Shown here: piece after piece, positions 46,386 to 56,283 of the stretch
Layout of the letters: every line of letters begins with the position of its first letter
Numbering within the stretch: position 1 is the first letter of the stretch
The notes under the pieces: generated by a model
The model's database searches: none
What the model saw: the letters and a program-made list of their open reading frames with translations, nothing else
Told to the model about the DNA's origin: nothing
Position numbers and translations under genes: made by a program
Source of the DNA: Omphalotus guepiniiformis
Taxonomy: Eukaryota; Basidiomycota; Agaricomycetes; Agaricales; Omphalotaceae
Assembly: GCA_028554645.1 (NCBI GenBank)
Contig: JAQOOI010000073.1
Span: 62,001-126,000 of the forward strand
DNA: 64,000 bases
Direction: 5' to 3'

Positions 46386-47515
46386 TAATGTATAGAGTGT
46401 ATATAGGGTGTATACAGGTCTACAGGGTGTACTACAGGGTGTATACAGGGTGAGATGTATACAGGGTGCATACAGAGTGCATACAGAGTGCATACAGGGT
46501 GTATACAGGGTGTATACAGGGTGCATACAGAGTGCATACAGAGTGCATACAGAGTGCATACAGGGTGTATACAGGGTGTATACAGGGTGCATACAGGGTG
46601 CATACAGGGTGTATACAGGGTCAGGCTGGATACAGAGTGTATACAGAGTGTATACAGGATGTATACAGGGTGCATACAGAGTGGATACAGGGTGCATACA
46701 GAGTGTATACAGAGTGCATACAGGGTGGATACAGGGTGGATACAGGGTGGATATAGAGTGCATACAGGGTGTATACAGGGTCAGGCTGGATACAGAGTGT
46801 ATACAGGATGTATACAGGGTGCATACAGAGTGGATACAGGGTGCATACAGAGTGTATACAGAGTGCATACAGGGTGCATACAGGGTGCATACAGGGTGCA
46901 TACAGGGTGCATACAGAGTGTATACAGAGTGCATACAGGCTGGATACAGAGTGTATACAGAGTGCATACAGGGTGGATACAGGGTGGATACAGGGTGGAT
47001 ACAGAGTGCATACAGGGTGGATACAGAGTGCATACAGAGTGCATACAGAGTGCATACAGAGTGCATACAGAGTGCATACAGGGTGTATACAGAGTGTATA
47101 TAGGGTGTATACAGGGTGTATACAGGGTGTATAATCCTGTATACAGAGTGTATACAGGGTGTATACAGGGTCAGGCTGGATACAGAGTGTATACAGAGTG
47201 CATACAGGGTGTATACAGGGTGTATACAGGGTGCATACAGGGTGCATACAGGGTGTATACAGGGTGTATACAGGGTCAGGCTGGATACAGAGTGTATACA
47301 GGATGTATACAGGGTGCATACAGGGTGGATACAGAGTGCATACAGGGTGGATACAGAGTGCATACAGAGTGCATACAGAGTGCATACAGAGTGCATACAG
47401 GGTGTATACAGAGTGTATACAGGGTGTATACAGGGTGTATACAGGGTGTATACAGGGTGTACACAGGTGTATACAGAGTGTATACAGGTATACAGGGTGA
47501 CATGTATACAGGGTG
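46386..47515 (-). repeat. 11-bp minisatellite, array 3
   Basis: About 100 units in reverse orientation (TATACAGGGTG, CATACAGAGTG, GATACAGGGTG), with interruptions GGTCAGGCTG at about 46620, 46770, 47168 and 47275. The interruptions suggest higher-order duplication inside the array. Confidence 0.95.
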
Positions 47516-48557
47516 TATACAGAGTTTATATGGGTGTATACCTTGTCTGTATATACCTCACCTTGGAAACACCTTCTGTACACAAGTTTGTATATATTAA
47601 CCCCTCTGTTCTGTATACAGAGATATCAGTGTCCATCTACTAGGTCCATGCAGATGCATCCTGGATGTATACACATGGGATATGCAAGATGAATTCACCT
47701 AATGTACAACTGTATCCATATACACAGACTATATACATAAATGATCCTGTTTATCATAGTTTTCTTATTTGTTCAACATATAGCTAGTATATATGAATAA
47801 CCAAAACATAAATTTTACCATCAGAAATTTAACATTACTTTCACATATGTTTAGCATAAGTTCACAGTAATTTTCTGTCTGTTATTCTGAATCAATTTTA
47901 AATTGGTTTAGCATATTTTTCACACATCTATTCTATTTCTCTCTGTATTTAACTCTGAATATATCTTATTTGTTCAGCATATCTTCAGTATATTTGCACA
48001 AGCAAAACATGAATGTTACTTTAGAAACATTTAACATTAGTTTCACATTTGTTGGGCATAAGTTCACAGTAATATCCTGTCTATTATTCTGAATTGATTT
48101 TGAATTGCTTTAGCATAGTTTCCACACACCTTTTCCATTTGTCTCTGTATTTTATGATGAAACAATCATGATCTTGATTAACATAATTGCATCCAAAATT
48201 CAATATTTATTTTAAACACTTTTCCCAAAAATAATGATAAGATTTTATGGAATTTATGATAAATGATTTTTGATATTTGTTCAAGATCTGTTCACTGTAA
48301 ATAACTGTGTTTGATGTTGGAGAAATGAAGGTATTGTGTTGATACAATTTACTATAATTTGAACATAATTTTAGTATTAGTAGCAAAAAAAATGATGAAA
48401 AATTTTGGTATTGATTCAATATATGTTTAGCATTTTCTCAGATTTTATGTTAAATTGTGTCCAGTGACAGTTTTGTCTGTATTGCATGCACAGATGTGCT
48501 GCCAAAACTGAATTCGTTCCCGCCTGCATCCCGTGATGCAGGCTGACAGTCCAAGTT
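47510..48557 (-). repeat. Outer arm of the fold-back element, right
   Basis: Inverse of the left outer arm, ending GATGCAGGCTGACAGTCCAA and then CACGTG and the terminal repeat. Confidence 0.85.
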
Positions 48558-48585
48558 TCTAAGACACGTGCTGGTCGCGAGCCTA

Positions 48586-48594
48586 GGCGAATAC
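48586..48594. repeat. Target-site duplication, right copy
   Basis: GGCGAATAC, identical to 40528-40536. Confidence 0.85.
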
Positions 48595-48835
48595 AAATGG
48601 CGGAACAGATTCACAGCGGCAGGCACTATGACCATTATCCGCGAGAGATCCCATCCCTCCTTCCCATGTCTCACCCTCTGCTCAATGCTATGGCGATGTA
48701 AACCAGCAGTGCATTATCCTGGGCGGGCACACCAAAGGGAGAGTGTCCGAAGTCGAAGTTGAGCTGGGCAAAGATGGATAATGTGTTCCGATAGGGCAGT
48801 CGAAAAAGTGAAAACACCATAGGACTGAGTTTAGA
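48595..48835 (-). promoter_or_regulatory. Displaced distal promoter of SSP-C
   Basis: Matches the family promoter upstream of B, D and E: GACCATTATCCGCGAGAGAT, GCATTATCCTGGGCGGGC and CCGATAGGGCAGT. In copies B, D and E these blocks lie a few hundred bp from the gene; here they are 8 kb farther away. Confidence 0.7.
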
Positions 48836-48999
48836 AGCAAACATCGGGTTTTAATACAGTATGAAAGTGAAAACCTCACAACGTCAGACTGTGAACAGAG
48901 AGGTTTCACTTTGAGAATAACAAAACTCTGTATTTCAGCCTTAATTACAATACAATAACTCATTAAAATCTAAGTATGGTAGTTCGTGTGAGTAATGAA

Positions 49000-49945
49000 T
49001 GCGGGGCAAGCATGACACATAACAACTTACCTGCAACCCTAGCGACGTCGAGCACAATAACACTCTCCGAAGAGAGTAAATAGAGTGAAAAATTAGAACA
49101 CAGCAGACCAACAGTAGTCTGAATCAAGTTACATGGCGTCAACCTGTTCGCGACGCAGATTGACGAGCCACGCGCCACGAAGTTCACTAAAGGGCAGGTC
49201 CACTCTCATCCCTACACACAGCTCCTCCTCGTGCGTCTGATCAACATCGGGATTTCTGGTCCTGAAGCCTACCATTGAACCTCAAAACGAGCATCCAATG
49301 TTGTTGCGATATACACCACAACTGTAGAACAACAAGGGGAAATTCAGGGGGCTGACGAATAACGCCATTGAAAGGTCTCCCAAGACGGGGATTGCAAGTC
49401 ACAGACGACTCAATGAGGGCTGAGACTAGATAAGGCATCGATGCGAGGACGGTTGCATGACGATCTTCAGGCGTAGGCCTGGTGGTTCCAATTCGTTTTG
49501 AATCGGATCATTAGCGATGTTGATGTCGCACGCAAGCTTATGCTACGCATGCAGGTCCATGCCAGAGGCACGGACAGGAAAGGGCCCCCGACGCAACTCA
49601 GTACGGCAGTGAGACACCCCCTCCTGCGCCCGCTCCGAAGAAGGGCACCTTGACGCACGAAAGAGAAACTGGAGGAACGAAGACGAAACCACCCAACCTC
49701 CGCAACGAATTTCAAACCAGACATCCTTGCCCCTCACTTCATACGAGACGAAGATCTTCGGGGAGAACAGACACCCAGTGAATCTCTGATACGTTGCTCA
49801 GCTGTTGTAGCCAGGCCCGGCTGGAGCGAATCGAGGAAGCGTGTTCTCAGACCTTAACCCACTCGCACAGAGAGACGATGAAGTCTTGTACATAGCGAGT
49901 ATCGCGGCTTTTGGTCTGCTGTGGTTGAAGGAAAGAGGTGATTGG
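49000..49945 (+). repeat. Repeat R, copy 4
   Basis: Same landmarks and orientation as copies 1-3. It has an extra ~200-bp stretch at about 49245-49450, and its tail (GGCTTAGTTAAGCTG) is displaced to 50649 by about 700 bp of other sequence. Confidence 0.75.
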
Positions 49946-50645
49946 GTGAGCGCAGCGAAGCCAATATAAGAGGTGACCCAAAATCCGTTGCACAGCCACC
50001 GTGCGCGTCGACATATGGGGAAAGGGCTGCAGCTCGGTCTGGACCGGTCTTACTAATACATACGGGTTTCAAGCTTTCAAGGCTTTCTTCAGTTCTACAT
50101 CAACCTTCCGACGCTTTTACACTTCAAATTACAATCAGACATAGTGTACCTCCATATGTGTATGATCCTCAAAGATGTTATTGGGTAAAATACACACAAA
50201 GTTACCTGATATCATGATATATGGTAGCCTCAGTGCCAGTGTAAACTTTTTGAATTCGGACACTTTCTACAGAGTAAGTATCAAAGTAGGTGTATAGAGT
50301 AAAGGTGTCTATGTTCCAATTTATGCAGCCATGGATGCCCCCAGGTGGATCTGTTCCAGTGAACAAGATATCAGTGACCTTCAGGATTGATCCGTCTTCT
50401 TAGCAGCAACAAAGACATCAAAACTAGATACTGTTTTTCTCTATGTCTAAGCCAAGGTACAGACTCTAACAGGAAGGGTCTGTCCAAAACTTTACAGTGG
50501 TATCAAGATTCAAAACCTTACGGCACTGAGTAGTCACTACCAGGAACTCTTGGTATACACTGCTGTATGGGCACTGTACTGCGATTACCCATCATGCAGT
50601 GGGAGACCTGGCTCCTAATGCAAATTAATCCTGGTTATTCAATTA
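49946..50645. other. ~700-bp insert splitting R copy 4 from its tail
   Basis: Absent from the other R copies. The minus strand has a protein-like stretch, VTDILFTGTDPPGGIHGCIN then YTGTEATIYHD, without flanking exons or a known family. No terminal repeats found. Confidence 0.4.
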
Positions 50646-51003
50646 GGAGGCTTAGTTAAGCTGTCCCGTACTGTGCGCACGGACCAAATATCACTGGACC
50701 TGGAACTTGAAGCTTGAAGTTCATTAGAAGCATGTGCATGAAGCCTAGCATGCTCGGCCGCTTGTTCGAATTGTGAATCTTCTTCAAGTTTAGACAGACG
50801 AATGAAGGATACTGGAAATTGAGCTCCTTAAACACATTCCGCTGGCCTTCATAGATGGTATGGTACCTCCGTGTCAGCTGCAAATTCATTTCTAGGTAAA
50901 GAGTATCGTATGGATTTACAAACCTCCGTACAAAAGTATACATCTAAATAGTCCATGATCATCCCAAGCCATCGACCGCCACCAATGATACTATATCTCC
51001 TAA

Positions 51004-51737
51004 TCACGAAACGAACTTGAAGATCTGATACTCATTGATATCCTCACAAGACCCAACACTCAATGGATTCCCAGGAGTCATCTCGACGCAGCCAGTAGCA
51101 TTCGTACTGAGCGGAGAGATAAGGCAGTAATCAGCGATGATACTCCCGGTGGGTCCCTGCTCGTAACAATCCAAGCAGGCGATTTCGAATAGTTGGTCGC
51201 TAGATGGATCGTTGGTGCATTAGTGTTGGTGCATACAGAGGCCGAGGAAACACTTACATATCGTTTCCGCTGTCGGAAGACGTACCAAGTTCGAGTTCGG
51301 TCCATGAACTCTCGAATTCGACAGCGAGGTTGTTATTATCGACGTCTCTACGAATATCGGTCGTATGATCAGTACACGAACCTCCTCACGGAAATGGCAC
51401 AAACTCACTTGATAATATAATGCGTCGGATACTTCCCATCCTGCTGAACATGCCAATCAGGTTTTCCGAATCCGCGGAAGCTCGAGCTCCCGAGAATAGC
51501 ACCCTTCGTCGCAGCGGGAGTGACACCCCATTCAAGAGGCTTGTTATCATCGTAATTGGTGATAGAAACACCTTCACCGAAGAAATTCGGATAACAAGCA
51601 TTGTTGTATTCCTCTGATGTGCGGGCACTGAGTGCTCGTCGGGCTTGTTGTGGGGAGCGAGCGCTAGTGGGAGATGCAGTGACGAAGGGAGAGCTGGCGA
51701 GCAGAGCTGCGAGGAAGAATGTAGTAGAGGTGAACAT
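51004..51737 (-). CDS. Small secreted protein, family copy D (SSP-D)
   Basis: Three exons. Start at 51737 (MFTSTTFFLAALLASSPFVT), QQARRALSAR, mature part SEEYNNACYPNFFGEG then YDDNKPLEWG and the shared SSSFRGFGKPDWHVQQDGKY. It ends at 51004. TATA is at 51835-51840, 98 bp before the ATG, with the same leader intron signals. Six cysteines conserved. Third residues of codons and introns vary more than the protein, which suggests purifying selection, but this was judged by eye. Confidence 0.85.
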
Positions 51738-52204
51738 TGTGGTAAGTCGGGGATGTAGTATCAGAGTGACGATGATGTGAATGCAAAGACGAATGAGGTG
51801 CTGGTGATAACTTACCAGAGGAGATGTCCTGACCTTTATACCCCACCGATTACTGCAGTATTTTTCATCGCTCCTTGCACAGAACCAGTGTCGCTAGACA
51901 AGGACGCTGTACTTCCACACTGCTCGAAGTTCACGTACTTGGCGGGCGAAATATCCGAAAGTACTTGCGCCTTGCGCCTTCGTGGAATTGTATAACTTGC
52001 TGTGCTGAGCTTTGCCAATACAATCCATCCGTGACCGTTATCCGCGAGACATACAGCCAAATGTCTCATTCTTGGCACGTGTACTAGATGATCCCAATGA
52101 CCATAGTTCGCAGGGTACAAGCCGGTGCATAATTCTAGGCGGAGCCATAGCAGAGGTATGTAGTCTGCGGGCATGAAACAACCGCTACAGATTCTTGGAG
52201 TCAT

Positions 52205-53058
52205 CGTTCCCGGTCAAAGCTGAGCATTGTCTACTTCCGATGGGGCAGTGACCTATTTCGCAAGGGAAATACATTCAATGTGATATGGTACAACGGAATC
52301 CACCTTTACTCACCGTGACATTTTGCCAGTGCTCTGCTGCGTTCATGATTCACAAGAAAGACGCAACGTGCTCATGTTGCAGTCTCCTGGTCGGACAAAA
52401 GAGCGTTAGTAGATCACTCCATCAACTCAATGACCACGAACGTCACGAGAATTAAATAGCTTCACTGAAAGTTAAAACTATCGCCGTTTGAATCTTAGGG
52501 TGCCCTTTGATCCCATTTGACAATTGCGGGATATTCTCTTAGTCAATTAGTCAAGAAGATACGTCGAAGACGATAAACCAGCACATAAGAATGAGAAACA
52601 AGAAATGTTCAGGTTGAACGCGACTGGAGGGTTCTTGGGTGCATGGTTGGGTAGATGAAGAAGAAAACCTTCGCTGACAAGCGCCCACATCGGAGTTTGA
52701 ATAGTTGAATGTTAAATGTAAGCGCTGAACGTAATTGGCGCCATCCACGAAACTACATGTAGACGGGGAAAGAGTACTGTAATCCCCGACGAATTAAAGC
52801 TCCCCCAGTACAGTAGTAATAGATGGGATCGTATTGAGGATCGTATTGATACGCCTAATTAGCAGTTCCGGTGCTCACTCACATAAAAAGCACATTTATC
52901 TTGTCTACTACGTTACAGCATGCATTTCATCCATTTCTAGGTCCAGGTAAAACGTACAATTTTTAATTATAAGGTCCGTATAAATCTAAAGAGTCAGAGT
53001 CCGTGAAGTCCTCATCACCCCAAGCCGTCGACGCGACCGTACAATACATATCTCCTAA
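52205..53058. other. Region between SSP-D promoter and SSP-E, nothing recognised
   Basis: Starts with distal SSP promoter (TCCGATGGGGCAGTGAC at about 52230); the rest shows no coding signature. Confidence 0.4.
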
Positions 53059-53783
53059 TCACGAAACGAACCTGAAAATCTGATACTCATTGATATCCTC
53101 ACAAGATCCGATGCTCAATGGATTCCCAGGAGTCATCTCGATGCATCCAGTAGCGTTCGTACTGAGCGGAGAGATGAGACAGTAATCAGCAACGACACTA
53201 CCCGTCTTTCCCTGCTCGTAACAATCCAAACATGCGATTTCGAATAGTTGGTGGCTAGAATGATCGTTGGTGCATCAGTATTTGGGTATACAGAGGCAGA
53301 AGAAACACTTACATATCGTTCCCACTGTCGGAAGATGTACCAAGCTCGAGTTCAGCCCATGAAGTCTCGAATTCGACGGCAAGGTTATTGTTTTCAACAT
53401 CTCTGCGAGTATGGATCAGTACAAGAACCTCGTCCGGTAAAAGAATGATCCCACTTAATGATATAATGCGTCGGATACTTCCCATCTTGCTGTACATGCC
53501 AATCCGGTGTCCCAAACCCACGGAAGCTTGAGCTACCGAGAACAGCACCCTTCGTCGCAGCGGGAGTGACACCCCACTCAAGTGGCTTATCATCGTAATT
53601 GGTAATAGATACACCTTCGCCGAAGAAGTTGGGATAGCAAGCATTGTTGTATTCCTCTGACGTGCGAGCGCTGAGAGCTCGTCGGGCTTGTTGTGGGGAG
53701 CGAGCGGTAGTGGGGGATGCGGTGACGATGGACGAGCTTGCGAGCAGAGCGGCGATGAAGAATGTAGTTGATGCGAAGATCAT
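53059..53783 (-). CDS. Small secreted protein, family copy E (SSP-E)
   Basis: Three exons. Start at 53783 (MIFASTTFFIAALLASSSIV), QQARRALSAR, SEEYNNACYPNFFGEG, YDDKPLEWG. It differs from the others at FGTPDWHVQQ (Thr for Lys). The first donor is GTGGGA instead of GTGAGT and the first intron is shorter; the exon-2 acceptor is TCGCAG. It ends at 53059. TATA at 53878-53883. The upstream flank has no R repeat, so this is the outer edge of the duplicated block. Confidence 0.85.
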
Positions 53784-54409
53784 GGTAAGTCGAGGTTGTA
53801 TCTGAGAGAAGATGGTGTGAATGCAAAGATGAATGTGGTGTTGGTGATGATGACTTACTAGGAGAGATATCCTGGCCTTTATACCCCACCGATTACTGCA
53901 ATAATCTTCATCGCTCCCTGCACAGAACCAGTGCCGCTAGACAAAGACGCTGTACTTCCACACTGCTCGAAATTCATGGACTTTGCGGGCGAGGTATTCG
54001 AAAAGTACTGGCGCCTTGCGCCTTTGTGAAATTGTATAACTTGCTGTGCTGAGCTTTGCCAATACAATCCGTCCGTGACCGTTATCCGCGAGACATACAG
54101 CGAAATGTCTCATACTTGGCACCTGGACTAAATGAACGGCGCCATAGGTACCAGCCGGTGCATAATTCTAAAATAGCAGAGGTAAGGCATGAAACAACCG
54201 CTACGGATTCTTGGAGTCATCGGTCAAAGCTGAGCATTGTTTACTTCCGATGGGGCAATGAAGTTCTTGAATTCATCCAGGCGGACCTATTTCAAAGAAA
54301 AGTTTCAATGCAAGACATTCTCTCTAATCAAAGATATGTCGAAGCGGATATAAGAAATGAAAAATGGAAAGTTTCGAGCTGGGCCTTTGGGGGCGAGAAA
54401 AGCTGACAA

Positions 54410-55077
54410 GCGCCGATATCGGAGTATAAAATCTTTTTAGGCGCTGAAGCACTGACCCTGCGCTGGGGCTTTCCGAACCGACCACGACCATGACAAAAAA
54501 CTAAGAGAAACTGCGTATTGAGGCTAAAGATACAACATAGATAGTTTTACATATAATGTAAAATGAAGGTATATATCCAGGGAATATTCGAAACGATATA
54601 AGTTACTGCACTAAAAGAGTGTAGGCGAAGTCGGTGAGTAGTGCAGAGCACCGCCAACGTAAAAATGTTTAGAGATGAGAGAGGGAAGGTAGAGGAGCGC
54701 CCGAGTCAACAGTGAAAATGGAGGGAATGAATGAGTATAGGTTTTCTGATTGGGGATGAGGAATGTGGCGCTGGGATATCGGTGGTGGGATTTTTGGGAG
54801 GCGAAGAAGAATGGGATAGGGTCGATAGTGAGGATGGCGACATCGCACACCCAAAGCTGTCTAGGGAGAGAGGGAGGGATGGATGGATGGATGGATGGAT
54901 GGATGGAAGCGCAAGTCGACACGCGGAAAGCCAGGCAGTAAGACTGCTTAGATGCAGTCATACATGCAAATGGGGACCCGCTCCTCAAGGTCTGCCTCGG
55001 CTACACGTTCTTCCACTGCGTGCTCGCGCGCAAGGGACTCGAACCTTGGCAGTCTCTGTAGATCAAGAATGGTGCGA
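54410..55077. other. Intergenic region with a GGAT microsatellite
   Basis: A (GGAT)n run of seven to eight units lies at 54877-54907. Nothing else is recognised. A GGTTCGAGTCCC word on the minus strand near 55028 is not a tRNA. Confidence 0.6.
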
Positions 55078-55293
55078 TTAGCTCCCTACGTAGGCAGTAG
55101 ACGATGAAGACAAACGTACAAAGCGGCGTCCTGCTTCAGCTTCAGGTGCTGGTGTAGCAACAGGTACCGGCGATGCCGAGGTGACAGCGGCCACTACGAA
55201 GAATATATCATGTCAGAAAGACAAATTTCGAAGTAAATGAAAATAGAACATACAGCAAGCCAAAGCAAGGGCAACGAAGAATTTAGACTGCAT
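55078..55293 (-). CDS. Very small secreted peptide (51 residues)
   Basis: Two exons (55254-55293 and 55078-55193) around a 60-nt intron with GTATGT..CGTAG signals. Start at 55293: MQSKFFVALALACLAAVTSA, a textbook signal peptide with cleavage near TSA-S. The rest is about 31 residues: SPVPVATPAPEAEAG, then RRFVRLSSSSTAYVGS. An RR pair could be a Kex2 site. There is no cysteine and no CaaX box, so it is not a lipopeptide pheromone. Function unknown. Missed by simple open-frame lists because the first exon is only 40 nt. Confidence 0.7.
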
Positions 55294-56283
55294 GATGAGA
55301 TGTAGATATTCCGAAGATCGCAAAATAGTAGAAGCGGCGAAAGCAGGGGATAATGTCGCAGTGCACTCGTCAAAAGACAATAACCTGGGAGAGCTAATGA
55401 GCGAAACAATAAGAGCAGCATTTTATATGATAATACCTGGGAGAGATTCAGAGAAAACGAAGGGTCGAGTTGAAAGGGAACTCCCAAAGGAGAAACATAT
55501 CGTAACAAATGAGCTTCCAGTTTTGGAAGGTCGTTTGAAGAGATTTTGTGTGGCGGTGGTGTAGGCTAGGATAGAAGTGATGAAGATACCATAACGACGA
55601 AGCGAGCAAGATATGTTTTGAATGCTTGGACGAAAGTGGACAGGATTACCTTTTTCGGAACAAGGCGACTGTAAGGTGGGCACACAACGGTTGCACCTCT
55701 GACATCGGCAGGATCGTCAACGAGCTTGACGTGAAGAAATGCGCAAGTGAACAGAATAAAACATGCGCCCACAGGGAAAGCAGAACGAGAAGAACAAGCG
55801 TGCTCCTGTTTTCAGTATGGCCGTAGAACTCAGTGAGAGATGTGGAGTTTGAAGTTGAGAAGCTTGAGAATTAAACTAGGAAACGCGAACATCAATTAGC
55901 CCAACAAACACCTGCAAGACGCAAGAAACATACCTCGTCGCACCATCCGGTATATGTACATGAGTTCCCGTGAGTCAAGTTCCGCCTGCATCGTTCATCT
56001 TTTCGTTACGTTGAAGTGTGTGTCCCACTCAGCCTGCTTGACTCTTCTAGTATTGCCTTCCAACACGATGCCATTGAGCAAGGGAATGTCGAGTATTACA
56101 AGACGATGAACACGAAGTATGAATTCAGTTGTGGAGGTAAAGCAGAGACCAACAAGGGCGCGCCCGTCACTCCGCTTTCGCGCTTACTAATTCCCCTAAG
56201 CACTCGAACATGAAGCTAAAAGAATGTATTAACAGCAATTATATACGTTCACGAGTCAAACGCTGCGTATGTACTCCATATTA
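55294..56283. other. Intergenic region, nothing recognised
   Basis: About 1 kb upstream of the small peptide and downstream of the nuclease stop. Open frames lack motifs. Confidence 0.4.

Larger units (their letters stand above)
40537..48585. mobile_element. Fold-back element, MULE-like by its 9-bp target-site duplication
   Basis: 8,049 bp with inverted termini TAGACTCGCGACCAG (40537-40551) and CTGGTCGCGAGCCTA (48571-48585), one mismatch in 15, between perfect 9-bp direct repeats. A CACGTG follows both termini. Inside are nested inverted repeats: outer arms (about 41057-42080 and 47510-48557), 11-bp minisatellites, a third copy of the AT-rich arm (about 45540-46380), and a central palindrome (about 43640-45440). 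No transposase or other protein family is recognisable: the only long open frames are minisatellite artefacts. Such structure matches fold-back transposons; 8-11 bp duplications are usual for Mutator-like elements. It interrupts the SSP-C promoter. Confidence 0.85.

Noticed and set aside
42090..47515. CRISPR array
   Set aside because: Eukaryotic context, units of 11 bp without unique spacers.
46332..47643. Open frames of up to 381 codons in the largest minisatellite array
   Set aside because: Same artefact; the period of 11 residues equals three 11-bp units.
40537..48585. Helitron or LTR retrotransposon
   Set aside because: Clear target-site duplication and inverted termini exclude a Helitron; no long direct terminal repeats, primer-binding site or polymerase motifs.
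54611..54988. Minus-strand open frame of 125 codons with repeated IHPS
   Set aside because: Created by the GGAT microsatellite; no other coding signal.
55015..55085. tRNA gene on the minus strand (GGTTCGAGTCCC box B)
   Set aside because: The T-stem does not pair correctly, no box A and no matching acceptor stem at a suitable distance; part of the stretch belongs to the small-peptide gene end.
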